Positions 19,033 to 27,751 of a stretch of 64,000 nt of DNA are shown here, in pieces. Under the pieces are notes generated by a model. That model was not told the DNA's origin. It was given only the letters and a program-made list of their open reading frames with translations, and made no database searches. The position numbers were made by a program, and so were the translations under genes. The stretch comes from Symmachiella macrocystis (GTDB lineage Bacteria; Planctomycetota; Planctomycetia; Planctomycetales; Planctomycetaceae). Position 1 is the first letter of the stretch, and the number at the start of each line of letters is the position of its first letter. The stretch is from positions 1,696,501 through 1,760,500 of the forward strand of contig NZ_SJPP01000001.1 in the NCBI RefSeq assembly GCF_007860075.1, in the 5' to 3' direction.

Positions 19033-19152
19033 CCTGGAGGGCGAGGCTCCGGCCGAGCCGCGCACTCTCCATTCGCGTTCTTGCGCACATAAACGCCAGC
19101 CGGGCCATGCTCAACGTACCGATGCGGCTCAGCGGGAGCTTCGCCCTCCCGG
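19033..19152. repeat. Inverted-repeat element between serS and rnhA
   Basis: Left arm 19033-19063 reads CTGGAGGGCGAGGCTCC then GGCCGAGCCGC; right arm 19124-19152 reads GCGGCTCAGCGGGAGC then TTCGCCCTCCCGG, its near reverse complement. The arms enclose about 60 bases without an open frame. The element fills the gap between the convergent serS and rnhA stops and could fold into a long stem in either transcript, so it may double as a bidirectional terminator. Confidence 0.6.
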
Positions 19153-19159
19153 AGACCGC

Positions 19160-19690
19160 TTAGCGATACTGTTCGGCGGCTTCTACGGCGAGTTCATCAC
19201 AGCGTTCGTTTTCGGGATGTCCGGCGTGTCCTTTGACGATTTGGAATTGGACGGCGTGCTTTGCCAGCAACGCGTCCATTTCTCGCCAGAGGTCTTCGTT
19301 CTTGACCGGTTTGAGCGATCTGCCTTCCCGGCGTTTCCAGCCGTTGGCTTTCCACTTGGGCATCCATTCGCTGCACCCTTTAGCGACGTAGGTGCTATCG
19401 GTAATCACTTCGACGCGACTGGTCCGCTTCAGGGCGCTCAGTCCGGAGAGAACGGCCTGCATTTCCATTTTGTTGTTCGTGGTATCGGGCGCGCCGCCGG
19501 AGGCTTCCTTTTCGGCTCCCGTGGCGGGAAACCGCAGAATAAACGCCCATCCCCCCGGTCCGGGATTGCCGCGACAGGCGCCATCGGTGAAGAGTTGCAC
19601 GAAGGGTAAATCGGACGGATCGACCGACGGCTCAGGCGCAGACGCTCTCTCATCAGGCACGGGTGGGGTCTCCTCCATGCGACGTGTCAT
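19160..19690 (-). CDS. rnhA: Ribonuclease HI
   Basis: About 176 residues from the ATG at 19690; a TTG at 19729 would add 13 residues and an ATG at 19678 would remove 4, so the start is not certain. The catalytic acidic residues are all present: Asp in QLFTDGACRGNPGPGGW, Glu in NKMEMQAVLSGL, Asp in VITDSTYVAKG and the late His/Asp in VKGHAGHPENERCDELA. It cuts RNA in RNA-DNA hybrids. A ~30-residue acidic, proline-rich tail precedes the domain. Confidence 0.93.
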   Translation of the reverse strand: MTRRMEETPPVPDERASAPEPSVDPSDLPFVQLFTDGACRGNPGPGGWAFILRFPATGAEKEASGGAPDTTNNKMEMQAVLSGLSALKRTSRVEVITDSTYVAKGCSEWMPKWKANGWKRREGRSLKPVKNEDLWREMDALLAKHAVQFQIVKGHAGHPENERCDELAVEAAEQYR

Positions 19691-19781
19691 CAGGCTTTGC
19701 GACGGAATAGGCGGACCGTAGGCCCACAATCAGCAAGGCAGAGCCGGAATTAGGGAATCCGGTTGTGGCGAACAAATCGCG

Positions 19782-20000
19782 TTAGCGCTCGCGAAAGACA
19801 ATGCGTCCACGGTTGAGGTCATAAGGCGAGACTTCAACGACGACACGGTCGCCTGGGACAATACGGATAAAGTGCTTGCGCATTTTCCCGGCAACGTGGG
19901 CCAGAACCATATGCCCATTTTCCAACTCAACGCGAAATTGCGTATTGGCCAATGCTTCGGTGACTACACCTTCAACTTCGATGGCCTCTTCTTTGGCCAT
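19782..20000 (-). CDS. infA: Translation initiation factor IF-1
   Basis: 72 residues, exactly the family length, forming a single S1/OB fold: [37 protein letters not shown], then [13 protein letters not shown]. It binds the ribosomal A site during initiation. The ribosome site GGGAGGAAG lies a few bases before the ATG. It is read toward rnhA, 92 bases away, and may share its transcript. Confidence 0.97.
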   Translation of the reverse strand: MAKEEAIEVEGVVTEALANTQFRVELENGHMVLAHVAGKMRKHFIRIVPGDRVVVEVSPYDLNRGRIVFRER

Positions 20001-20380
20001 AAAAAACTTCCTCCCGGGTTTTCACAAGTAAACGTGATGCGGATTACGCAGCTTGATCGATTGCGACATCGCTAATCGTCTCCGTCTGCCCCGCGTCGAT
20101 CGCGACGTTTTTCATTTTCGCAGGAACGGAAGAAATTCTCCAGTGACATTGACCGAAACTGTGGCATTTCGGCATCAACCCGGGCGACATCGCCCCAGGA
20201 GTCGTCCTAGCGTGTTGCCAAAGCGAAACAGGTCCCGATTCGTTCACTAATTTCCGCAAATTTCGATTTGACGGACGGAATTCTACAACCTAGTGTTTTA
20301 TTGCCCCCTTGTTCAACATAGAAACCAAGGGACCGTCGCCCATCATGCTGAGGCGACTCTAGAACGGTAGGGAAGTCATC
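20001..20380. other. Intergenic region between divergent infA and pilin genes
   Basis: 380 bases with no supported gene; short open frames here are not protein-like. It should carry the infA promoter on the minus strand and the pilin promoter on the plus strand. The stretch 20240-20300 is AT-richer (TTTCGATTTGACG). Confidence 0.5.
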
Positions 20381-20539
20381 ATGAACGCGATCAAACAATT
20401 TTTGCTCGACGAGGACGCCACAACTGCTGTAGAATATGCGGTGATGCTGGGCCTGATTCTACTGTCAGCAATCTCTGCTATCTCCACGTTTGGCGTCGGG
20501 ACTGGAGGTCTCTGGGGTGGAATCGCAGCTCAGCTGTAA
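20381..20539 (+). CDS. Flp/Fap-type pilin subunit (52 aa)
   Basis: A 52-residue product, MNAIKQFLLDEDATTAVEYA then VMLGLILLSAISAISTFGVG and a short Gly-rich tail. The pattern of a short basic/acidic leader, the E-Y pair at positions 18-19 and an immediate 20-residue hydrophobic helix is that of Flp/Fap (type IVb, Tad) pilins; processing would fall before AVEYA by a TadV-type prepilin peptidase. GGAAG stands 8 bases before the ATG. No tad genes (cpaF/tadA, rcpA, tadV) lie in the window, so this is an orphan pilin locus. Confidence 0.85.
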   Translation: MNAIKQFLLDEDATTAVEYAVMLGLILLSAISAISTFGVGTGGLWGGIAAQL

Positions 20540-20560
20540 TCGTTTCCTACTTCGAGATCC

Positions 20561-20594
20561 ACGGAAGGCCCTCGTGGTTGTCGCATTTTTGCGA
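20561..20594 (+). terminator. Possible hairpin(s) after the pilin gene
   Basis: CCACG-GAAGGCCCT-CGTGG (20561-20579) is followed at once by GTCGCA-TTTT-TGCGAC (20579-20594). Two short hairpins with a T run in the second loop lie between the pilin stop and folK. They may slow or end pilin transcription; there is no classical terminal T tract. Confidence 0.3.
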
Positions 20595-20617
20595 CGGATC
20601 ACGAATGAAAACCTCTT

Positions 20618-21352
20618 ATGCCGCAATGCTTTCTGGCACTAGGCGGAAATGCCGGCGCAGTCGCCGAGACCTTTGCTCGCTGTCTCGATGAGTTGAATTC
20701 CCAGCCAGCTGTTTCCGTAGGCCAGGTCAGCAACTCCCACACAACCGCCGCTGTCGGTGCAGTTGCCGGAGACGCGTTTCTCAATGCGGCCACCGAAATT
20801 GAGACCAGTCTGGCCCCGCTCGAACTACTCGATTTGCTGCAGGCCACCGAAACCCGGCTGGGCCGGACCCGCGAAAAACGTTGGGGCCCACGGACGCTCG
20901 ACATCGACATCATCTTTTACGGCGACCTAGTCTGCGACAAGCCTCGGTTGATCCTGCCGCACCCGGCCAGCTGGTACCGGCGATTTGTACTCGATCCGCT
21001 CACAGAAATTGCTGCGGATATCGTGCATCCAGTCAAAGGCGTGACCGTGGCTGAATTGCGACAGCGGCTCTTGGCGCGGCCGCTTGATTTCGCGATCTGC
21101 GGAGGGAACCCAAAGCAACGCAACGAGCTCTGCGAGATACTGCAATCGCAATTTGCCGAGGCGGATTTCCATGAGACCCTTGCCACTGCCCCGGCCCTCA
21201 TTGCCTGGTTGGGCGCGGGGGACAGTATCGTGGAAGAGAGTGCCGCGGCATGGGACGAATTGCCCGCCCTGCCGCGACTGGATGTCACACGATTAACTGG
21301 CACACCGAGCGAGGCACTGCAGGCGGTCGTAAGTTCCGCACTCGGGCAGTAG
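20618..21352 (+). CDS. folK: 2-amino-4-hydroxy-6-hydroxymethyldihydropteridine pyrophosphokinase with C-terminal extension
   Basis: 244 residues. The HPPK domain covers about 1-160: LALGGNAGA at the N-terminus, FLNAATEIETSLAPLELLDLLQATE and the signature RTREKRWGPRTLDIDIIFYG whose Asp residues bind magnesium. It transfers pyrophosphate from ATP in folate biosynthesis. Residues ~160-244 form an added domain (FAICGGNPKQRNELCEILQS...) absent from the usual 160-residue enzyme; I do not recognise it. The gene converges on a desaturase gene 33 bases away. Confidence 0.92.
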   Translation: MPQCFLALGGNAGAVAETFARCLDELNSQPAVSVGQVSNSHTTAAVGAVAGDAFLNAATEIETSLAPLELLDLLQATETRLGRTREKRWGPRTLDIDIIFYGDLVCDKPRLILPHPASWYRRFVLDPLTEIAADIVHPVKGVTVAELRQRLLARPLDFAICGGNPKQRNELCEILQSQFAEADFHETLATAPALIAWLGAGDSIVEESAAAWDELPALPRLDVTRLTGTPSEALQAVVSSALGQ

Positions 21353-21385
21353 CCTCGCAGGCATTGGGCACAAGAGCCGACGCTG

Positions 21386-22423
21386 CTAGTTAAGCTTGGC
21401 CGGGCCATCGGCCAGTGGTCCGAGTTTGGGCAACTTGTCTTGGACGTTCGTGGCCAAGCCGAGTTTTTCCAACACCCAGATTGTGCGGTAGGTGACGTCG
21501 ATCTCGTACCAACGGTGGCCGTGTTTCGCCAGACGTTGATGGGCGTGGTGGTTGTTGTGCCAACCTTCGCCGTAGGACAACAGGGCCACCCACCACAGGT
21601 TGCGTGAGCGATCAGTCGATTCGTAGTTGCGATAACCCCAAACGTGCGTGGCGGAATTCACAAACCATGTGCAGTGGTAGCAGACAACCATGCGGGCACA
21701 GAGTCCCCACAGCACGAAGGAAATGCCCAGTCCGCCGACGGCCCATTGACCGATCGCGAAGAGCCCGAATCCAAGTAAAATCGGATACAGGATAAAGGTC
21801 TTGTGCAGGAAGCGTTGCACCGGATCGTTGTACATGTCCGGCGCCCAGCGTTTGAACAGCTCCAATTCCTGTTCGGCGGTATCTTTGGGTTGGAACCACA
21901 GCATGTGGGACCACCAGAAACCCTGGTTGGGGGAGTGCGGATCCCCTTCATGATCGGAAAGCACATGATGCTTGCGATGATTGGCCACCCAAAACAGCGG
22001 GCTGCCTTCGGCGGAGAGTGTTCCGCACAGCGAAAAGAAATATCGAACCGGGCGGGAGACAACCATGCTTCCGTGGGTCAGCAACCGGTGGTAACCCAGC
22101 GTGATGCCCCAACAGGCGGTGATGTAGTGCAGAATGAAGAACGCCACCATGGCTTGCCAACTGACGTACCACAGGGCAGCCACGGCGCCGACGTGCATGA
22201 CCGTCATCCAACCGGTGGTCACCCAATTGATGCCATTGGGAAATTGATCGCGAAACCGGAATGTACTCGGCGTACCTTCCAGCATTTGACGACGTTTTCC
22301 CGCCTGACGCTCCTCCGTTCGCGATTGCTCGGGGCGCGGCGCGGGAGATTTGATCGTATGACGGTCTAATTTATGGTTACGCGTTTGCGTTGGCGCTTTG
22401 GTTTGCGTGGCTTGTGGCGACAC
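21386..22423 (-). CDS. Acyl-CoA / fatty acid desaturase (membrane di-iron)
   Basis: 345 residues from a GTG start with a strong GAGGGGAG site 7 bases upstream. The three histidine boxes that hold the di-iron centre are present: HRLLTHGS, HRKHHVLSDH and HNNHHAHQRLAKHG. Hydrophobic segments at about 75-115 and 205-240 fit the four-helix membrane topology. It is a delta-9-type desaturase introducing a double bond in acyl chains. The first ~55 residues are hydrophilic and low-complexity, an extension beyond the core. Confidence 0.93.
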   Translation of the reverse strand: MSPQATQTKAPTQTRNHKLDRHTIKSPAPRPEQSRTEERQAGKRRQMLEGTPSTFRFRDQFPNGINWVTTGWMTVMHVGAVAALWYVSWQAMVAFFILHYITACWGITLGYHRLLTHGSMVVSRPVRYFFSLCGTLSAEGSPLFWVANHRKHHVLSDHEGDPHSPNQGFWWSHMLWFQPKDTAEQELELFKRWAPDMYNDPVQRFLHKTFILYPILLGFGLFAIGQWAVGGLGISFVLWGLCARMVVCYHCTWFVNSATHVWGYRNYESTDRSRNLWWVALLSYGEGWHNNHHAHQRLAKHGHRWYEIDVTYRTIWVLEKLGLATNVQDKLPKLGPLADGPAKLN

Positions 22424-22789
22424 TAGACTGCTCCCCTCATATTGTCAGCTTTTACTTGCGAAAGTTTGCCGATCGCGCGACAGAGGCTTGTTGGATTCCC
22501 TCTCCCGAATTTCATGGCCGGCACTTGCACGGCCCGTAGTAACTGCATCCAGCAGTTCGTTGCTGTTTACGATCGGCATGTCCATCGGATTGACGGACAT
22601 TGTTCGGTGTCCAAACCGAAGTCGAAGAATTCTAAGCAAATACGCGTTTTGCAGTGTCATCGTTTTGTAAAAGTTACGTAAAAATTCGGTGTTTCCCAGA
22701 ATTTCCCGAGGCTGCACCAATCACCGCAAACTCTTCTAATAAAAACAGTTATGGCATTTTTTCGAAATAGAATGTTTGTCAATCTGCCG
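22424..22789. other. Intergenic stretch, no gene seen
   Basis: 366 bases between two minus-strand genes. The part 22600-22780 is AT-rich (TTTGTAAAAGTTACG, TAATAAAAACAG). It should carry the desaturase promoter. No stable hairpin or repeat is obvious. Confidence 0.45.
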
Positions 22790-23434
22790 TTACCAGCGGT
22801 GGCGATGTAGGCGCGGGCGGCGATGCCAGCGCCGTGGGCCAATCACAATTTGCGCCGAGGGACGCGGGGTGACATACACCGTGGACGGGGGACCGGGGAC
22901 TGTCATTACGGCCGATGGGGTCACGGTAGTCGCACCGGCAACATACTGCGGTCCGCCGCTGGTTTGCATGGCTTGAATCACGCCATCCCCAACGCCTTCG
23001 GATTTGAGTGCGATCAACGCGTTGGGAGAAAGGTCAAAACGTCCTCCGCGACTGCGAATCGTGCCGGCAATCACTTCCTGCGATAGACCGCCGCGCGCCA
23101 TACGGATCACGTCATCATTGGTCACCGCTTGAGCATCGGCGTGGCGGCGCCATTCTGCCTGTTGGGCAGCGACTACGGCTGCGTCACGTTCTTCGGACAT
23201 CTGTTGTGCATTGCCGACCAATGCCCCGCCCAGCGCTCCCGCAGCGGCCCCGATCAGCGCGCCTCCCTCGCCGTGACCGGACTGGTGGCCGATGATTGCA
23301 CCGGTGGTGGCGCCAATACCGGTGCCGACCAGCGCTCCGTTTTCGGTATGATTCATACTGCGGCACCCAGCAAACAAGGGCAGGACGAAAACGCAGCCGA
23401 CGAAATAGCAAAACGACTTATATAGGCGAGGCAT
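22790..23434 (-). CDS. Glycine-zipper lipoprotein
   Basis: 214 residues from the ATG at 23434, chosen because GGAGGGA lies just upstream and the product opens with a lipoprotein signal (MPRLYKSFCYFVGCVFVLPL, lipobox LFAGC); the frame extends 30 residues further without such a signal. Residues ~35-80 are a double glycine zipper (GTGIGATTGAIIG, GGALIGAAAGALGGALVG), which typically inserts in or tethers the outer membrane. A helical domain follows (VIRMARGGLSQEVIAGTIRS) and a basic His/Arg-rich tail. Function unknown; similar proteins are common in planctomycetes. Confidence 0.85.
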   Translation of the reverse strand: MPRLYKSFCYFVGCVFVLPLFAGCRSMNHTENGALVGTGIGATTGAIIGHQSGHGEGGALIGAAAGALGGALVGNAQQMSEERDAAVVAAQQAEWRRHADAQAVTNDDVIRMARGGLSQEVIAGTIRSRGGRFDLSPNALIALKSEGVGDGVIQAMQTSGGPQYVAGATTVTPSAVMTVPGPPSTVYVTPRPSAQIVIGPRRWHRRPRLHRHRW

Positions 23435-23924
23435 GATAGTTCCCTCCATGGATCCACGCTGACTCAATAATCCGCAGCGCGGTGATTTGGCCTTAGGCAA
23501 TGCGAACTCATTTCGCATCTTCACTGGAATGGATCGACACAGTCATCAATCAACACTGAAATCAATCGACCCATTGCAACCATACAATTGGGTGTGACTC
23601 AACCCGCAATAAACACGCCAAGGGGTCGGATGTATCGGGGGGCTACCGCTTAATTCGGCTATTTTTTCAGTAAAAGTAGCATTCGCGACAACCGACCGGC
23701 AATTTCTGCCGGTCGGTTGCGGTAAAACGGTGCGGAGCATAGCGAAATCCTCAATCTGCGTCGACAGCCGTTTTTCCATCGACGAATATTGAGAGACCGA
23801 CCCAAAAAACGACCGGGGCATTTGGCAACAGGACGCGGGGTGTCTATCTTGAAAGCCAAAACCTCCCCCGGCGAGTTCGTTTCGCCCGGATTATGACTCT
23901 CACAACTGAAGGACTATCGCCACT
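23435..23924. other. Intergenic region with an isolated hairpin
   Basis: 490 bases between the divergent glycine-zipper and RidA-like genes. No convincing gene. The 11-bp hairpin at 23690-23718 is listed separately. A T-run (TTTTTTCAG) lies at about 23662. Confidence 0.5.
23690..23718. other. Strong isolated hairpin
   Basis: AACCGACCGGC pairs perfectly with GCCGGTCGGTT across the 7-base loop AATTTCT. It is not next to a gene stop: the nearest genes start on either side, over 200 bases away. It could be the end of a small RNA, a regulator site, or a repeat. Confidence 0.45.
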
Positions 23925-24386
23925 ATGAGTGCCGACGCAAAAATTCAAGAACTCGGACTAGAACTGCCCGCTCCCCAAGTCCCCGCCGGAACCTATATGC
24001 CGGTGGTCCAAGTGGGCAATCTGATTTACGTCTCCGGGCACGGCCCTTTGCACGCCAATGGCAAGCAGATCCAAGGGCGGGTGGGCGATGATCTCACCGA
24101 AGAGCAAGGCAACGAAGCGGCCCGGCTCGTGGGACTGTGCATCTTGTCGACGATCAAGAACTATCTGGGCTCGCTCGACCGGGTGGAGCGTTTGGTCAAG
24201 GCGCTGGGCATGGTAAACGCCACCGCCGATTTTCGGCATCACCCCAAAGTGATCAACGGCTTTAGCGACTTGATGGTCGAAGTCTTCGGCGAAAAAGGTC
24301 GCGGCGCCCGTAGCGCCGTCGGCATGGGCTCACTGCCCTTCAACATCGCTGTAGAGGTCGAAGTGATTTTCGAAGTCCGCGATTGA
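23925..24386 (+). CDS. RidA/YjgF-like (endoribonuclease L-PSP family) protein
   Basis: 153 residues, a single RidA-like fold of the longer YjgF_endoribonc subgroup. Visible landmarks are LIYVSGHGPLHANG, LCILSTIKNYLGSLDRVERLV, and GARSAVGMGSLPFNIAVEVE, where the Arg corresponds to the residue that binds the carboxylate in imine deaminases. Proteins of this fold often hydrolyse reactive enamines/imines from PLP enzymes; that activity is inferred. It faces the serA gene tail to tail. Confidence 0.87.
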   Translation: MSADAKIQELGLELPAPQVPAGTYMPVVQVGNLIYVSGHGPLHANGKQIQGRVGDDLTEEQGNEAARLVGLCILSTIKNYLGSLDRVERLVKALGMVNATADFRHHPKVINGFSDLMVEVFGEKGRGARSAVGMGSLPFNIAVEVEVIFEVRD

Positions 24387-24474
24387 AAATGGCCCAGGCA
24401 TCATGCCGGAACATTTTCATCCAGGGTGGCTGGGATCGTGCGTTGTCGTGCGCTCCGCATGTTGCGTAGTCGGA

Positions 24475-26109
24475 TCAACCGCGATCCAGCCAAGGCAGCG
24501 GGGCGCCGGCGGGGGGGAGTTTGACCAACTCGACGCTCGTCACATCGGGATGCGCACAGATTTCGGCGATGATCTCTTGCGTGGGAGCGTTATCCAGATT
24601 CAGCACCGCAATCGCGTTGCCCCCCTGTTCGTCGTGTTCACGCCCCAGGGACATGTGCGCGATATTCACGCCATGTTCGCCGAACATCGTGCCGATGTAG
24701 CCGATCAAACCGGGCACGTCGCGGTGCCGGAAAATCAACATCAGCCCATCCAGATAGGCATCCAGCGAAAACGTTCCCAACCGGACCAAACGCAAAAATT
24801 GCTTGCCGAAGACTGTCCCGGCAGCAGTCGGCTGGCCGTTATCCGTATCAATCGTCGCCTGAATCAATGTCGAGAAATCGCCGATTTCTGAGGAACTCGA
24901 CTCGGTGATCTCAATCCCCCGCTCTTTGGCCATCAACTCAGCGTTGACGATATTCACGTTATCATCCATCGCCGCTTCGAGTAGCCCCGAGGTGAAGCTG
25001 GCGGTGATCAATTTAGTGTTTTTCGCAGCTACCTCGCCGCGATACATAATGCGGGCACTCTTGATCCCCCCCGCCTTGGGATGTTGCGCTAAGAGCAATC
25101 CCAAACGACGACTGAGGTCGAGGTACGTGCGAATCTCGGCCATCTCCGCTGCCGAGACCGGCGCCAAATTGACGGCATGGCGAATTTCATTTCGCAGCAA
25201 AAACCCACTGATCAGTTCGGCCGCTTCGACCGCCACCAGTTCCTGGGCTTCTTCTGTCGAAGCCCCCAGGTGCGGCGTGCTGAGTACTTGCGGCAGCTTG
25301 ACCAAGCGGTCGTCGGTGGGGGGTTCGGACGTAAACACATCCAGCGCTGCGCCGCCGACCTGTCCTGCTTCGATCGCATCGGCCAGATCATTCTCATCAA
25401 CGATTCCACCACGGGCGCAGTTAATGATCCGCACGCCTTTGCGCATTTTGGCCAGACGCGCGGCATTGATGATGCCTCGTGTTTCATCCGTCAGCGGCGT
25501 GTGCACTGTTAGGTAATCGCACAGCGGAACCAGATCGTCGATATCTCGATGTAGCTCGATCCCCAACTCGGCCGCCCGCTCGGCGGACAGAAACGGGTCG
25601 AAGCCGACAATCTTCATTTCCAAACCTTGGGCCCGTTTGGCGACCGACAAACCAATTCGTCCCAGACCGACAATGCCCAACGTCTTACCCGCGAGCTGCG
25701 TTCCGGTGTACAACTTGCGATCCCAACGTCCGGCGCTCATGCTGGCAGCGGCGGGGGCAATGTTTCGCGACAAGGACATCATCATCGCCACGGTATGTTC
25801 GGCCGTACTGGTCGTATTGCCCGCCGGAGTATTCATCACCACAATTCCCTCGCGGGTGGCGGCCGGCAGGTTGATGTTATCGACGCCCACCCCGGCACGA
25901 ACGACCACTTTGAGTCGCGGTTGGTCCTTGAGCAATTCCGGCGTCAGTTTCGTCGCACTACGAATAATAATGCCGTCCGCCTCTTTGAGCGCCTCGCGGA
26001 CCTCTTCCGGAGAAAGTCCCTGACGGACATCGACCTCGATACCCTGCAGATTTTTTAATACTTCCATCCCAGCTGGGGACAGATTGTCGGTGATCAATAC
26101 TCTAAACAT
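24475..26109 (-). CDS. serA: D-3-phosphoglycerate dehydrogenase
   Basis: 544 residues, the long type-1 form. The substrate domain and NAD-binding domain hold GIVGLGRIGLSVAKRA (about 144-159), the Arg in NCARGGIVDE, the Glu in FTSEPP and the catalytic His in STPHLGASTEEAQ. An intervening ASB-like domain (about 320-450) and a C-terminal ACT domain (about 470-544, DVPGLIGYIGTMFGEHGVNI) allow allosteric control, often by serine. It oxidises 3-phosphoglycerate, opening the serine pathway. Confidence 0.96.
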   Translation of the reverse strand: MFRVLITDNLSPAGMEVLKNLQGIEVDVRQGLSPEEVREALKEADGIIIRSATKLTPELLKDQPRLKVVVRAGVGVDNINLPAATREGIVVMNTPAGNTTSTAEHTVAMMMSLSRNIAPAAASMSAGRWDRKLYTGTQLAGKTLGIVGLGRIGLSVAKRAQGLEMKIVGFDPFLSAERAAELGIELHRDIDDLVPLCDYLTVHTPLTDETRGIINAARLAKMRKGVRIINCARGGIVDENDLADAIEAGQVGGAALDVFTSEPPTDDRLVKLPQVLSTPHLGASTEEAQELVAVEAAELISGFLLRNEIRHAVNLAPVSAAEMAEIRTYLDLSRRLGLLLAQHPKAGGIKSARIMYRGEVAAKNTKLITASFTSGLLEAAMDDNVNIVNAELMAKERGIEITESSSSEIGDFSTLIQATIDTDNGQPTAAGTVFGKQFLRLVRLGTFSLDAYLDGLMLIFRHRDVPGLIGYIGTMFGEHGVNIAHMSLGREHDEQGGNAIAVLNLDNAPTQEIIAEICAHPDVTSVELVKLPPAGAPLPWLDRG

Positions 26110-26488
26110 TATCCGATTCCCAAAAATGATTGCTCAGCACACATTCGCCATAGAAATAGCGGGTACCGTTCCCTGCAGATCGACCCGGTGAATTCGCAGT
26201 CTGTCGAAAAAGGGGGACACCGGCGGCTTGTCCGCCAGTGTAATCCGCCCGCCCCGCCAAACACTGCTGGACAAGCCAGCAGTGGCACCCGGATTCCTGC
26301 AGATCTACACGACAAACCCGCGCTTGGTCTAGTCAGGGTCCGCCGAAATTCGACGTCCGACCGCGCGCCATACGCCTCTCACACTAGCTTAGTGGAGACA
26401 GGCGTAGCGCCAAGGGTCACGAAACCGCTAGCAGCGCGGAAATCGCAAACTTGCACACAAAGCGGCAAAATCACCTGGGGGAGACCGC
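26110..26488. other. Intergenic region carrying a MITE-like element
   Basis: 379 bases between serA and the TPR lipoprotein gene, both on minus. Apart from the inverted-repeat element at 26213-26290, there is a short direct repeat CCTGCAGATC at about 26172 and 26296 that flanks it. No gene is seen. Confidence 0.5.
26213..26290. repeat. MITE-like element, CACTGCTGG-acaag-CCAGCAGTG family
   Basis: Left arm 26214-26241 reads GGGACACCGGCGG-CTTGT-CCGCCAGTGT; right arm 26260-26290 reads AACACTGCTGG-ACAAG-CCAGCAGTGG and CACCC. Each arm is a hairpin with a five-base loop and the arms are inverted relative to each other. The CCTGCAGATC direct repeats lie outside it on both sides. Confidence 0.6.
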
Positions 26489-27388
26489 CTAAAACGGCTG
26501 TACGAACGCCTCGCCGCTACTGATTTGCGTCCCGCCATTTCCCGGAATCGGCGCGCCGATTTGCATATTCGAGTCAGGAACCGGTGCAATCGGCCGTTCG
26601 GTGATCACTGCTTGGGGCACACTGGCCGTCGCTGCGGAGTAGTTCGGCAGTGGATAATTAGCCATTTGTTGTTGCGGGTAACCGTTTTGCGCCGTCGTCC
26701 AGGGGGTGGGGGCATAGACGGCCGATCCGATGGAACTGATTTGCGGATTCTCGCGCATCAGAGCCGTCATCCGCGATTCGACCTGGGGCTGGCTCCATTG
26801 TGAGAATCGCGAACGCTGATACATCGCCAATGCCCGGTCTTTTTGTCCGGTGTCTTCGTAGACCTGTCCCAATTGCGCCGAAGCGATTGGATCGTTGGGA
26901 CGGATCCGCAGCGCCTGCGTCAGCAATTGTTCCGACGCGGCCAGATTGCCTTGTTCACGGTTCATCCAAGCGAGTTCGATATACGGCTCGGTGTTGTACG
27001 GTTGGGTTTCTTTCCAGGCTTGCAGCATGGAAAGTGTCTCACCTTGGCGGCCCTGTTCGTTGAGCAGCAGCGCCAAGCTGTGATACGACGGTTGGTGTTC
27101 GGGATTCACAGTGATCGCATGCCGGTACAGCCGTTCCGCCTCGCCGACTTGCCCCTGCTTTTTCTGGGCGGCGGCGAGATTGTGGATGTAGTCGGCGTTC
27201 TCCGGATCGTTGATCACGGCCCGCTGAAATTCATCCTTGGCCATCGTGTAATTGCCGGCCTTATAATAATTCTTGCCGACTTCGTTATTCATCGTGCCGT
27301 TCATTGCATTGCAACCTGCAAAGACAACGAGGGCGACACAAGCGAACCGGCGAGAACGCGTCAGGCGCGAACGGGAGACCATACTCAT
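26489..27388 (-). CDS. TPR-repeat lipoprotein
   Basis: 299 residues. A basic leader and hydrophobic stretch end in the lipobox VFAGC near residue 25. Residues ~35-215 are five or so tetratricopeptide repeats ([98 protein letters not shown]), a scaffold for protein contacts. The last ~80 residues are Pro/Gln/Asn-rich and probably disordered. Partner and function are unknown. Confidence 0.87.
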   Translation of the reverse strand: MSMVSRSRLTRSRRFACVALVVFAGCNAMNGTMNNEVGKNYYKAGNYTMAKDEFQRAVINDPENADYIHNLAAAQKKQGQVGEAERLYRHAITVNPEHQPSYHSLALLLNEQGRQGETLSMLQAWKETQPYNTEPYIELAWMNREQGNLAASEQLLTQALRIRPNDPIASAQLGQVYEDTGQKDRALAMYQRSRFSQWSQPQVESRMTALMRENPQISSIGSAVYAPTPWTTAQNGYPQQQMANYPLPNYSAATASVPQAVITERPIAPVPDSNMQIGAPIPGNGGTQISSGEAFVQPF

Positions 27389-27751
27389 GATGGCCGAGCT
27401 CCGTAATAAATGCTGGGAAGTGAATGCGAGAGAATTGAGAGACGAGTCTTGAGGGGCGGGTTGCCATCTACCGACGCGAATGAACGAGTCACAACGGCAA
27501 CACCATCTCCCGCGAGAGGATTTGTGGCGGGGAGAATATCGCGAAGCGACCGATCGGGCAAGCCCAGCTTGAGGGGGCTAGGATTTGAGATATTGAGCCA
27601 GGAAAAATACCCAAGGGTGGCCTCGAAAGATTCTCTTTCGGGGCGGCGCAGCCGCAGGAGCTTGTTACGTTTTGAGTTAACGTAGAATGATTTCACCTGA
27701 AGCAACCTGAATTTTCTTGATCCGGCGCATTCATTCGCACATGATCAAAGC
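27389..27751. other. Intergenic region upstream of the RAYT gene
   Basis: 363 bases between divergent genes. No gene is supported. It contains the upstream REP-like element at 27615-27660. Confidence 0.5.
27615..27660 (+). repeat. REP-like palindromic element, upstream copy
   Basis: Reads GGTGGCCTCGAAAGATTC then TCTTTCGGGGCGGCG and CAGCCGCAGGAG. It is the near-exact reverse complement of the element at 28731-28774, so copies flank the RAYT gene in opposite orientation. A second copy of the palindromic core is at 28294-28318. Confidence 0.7.
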
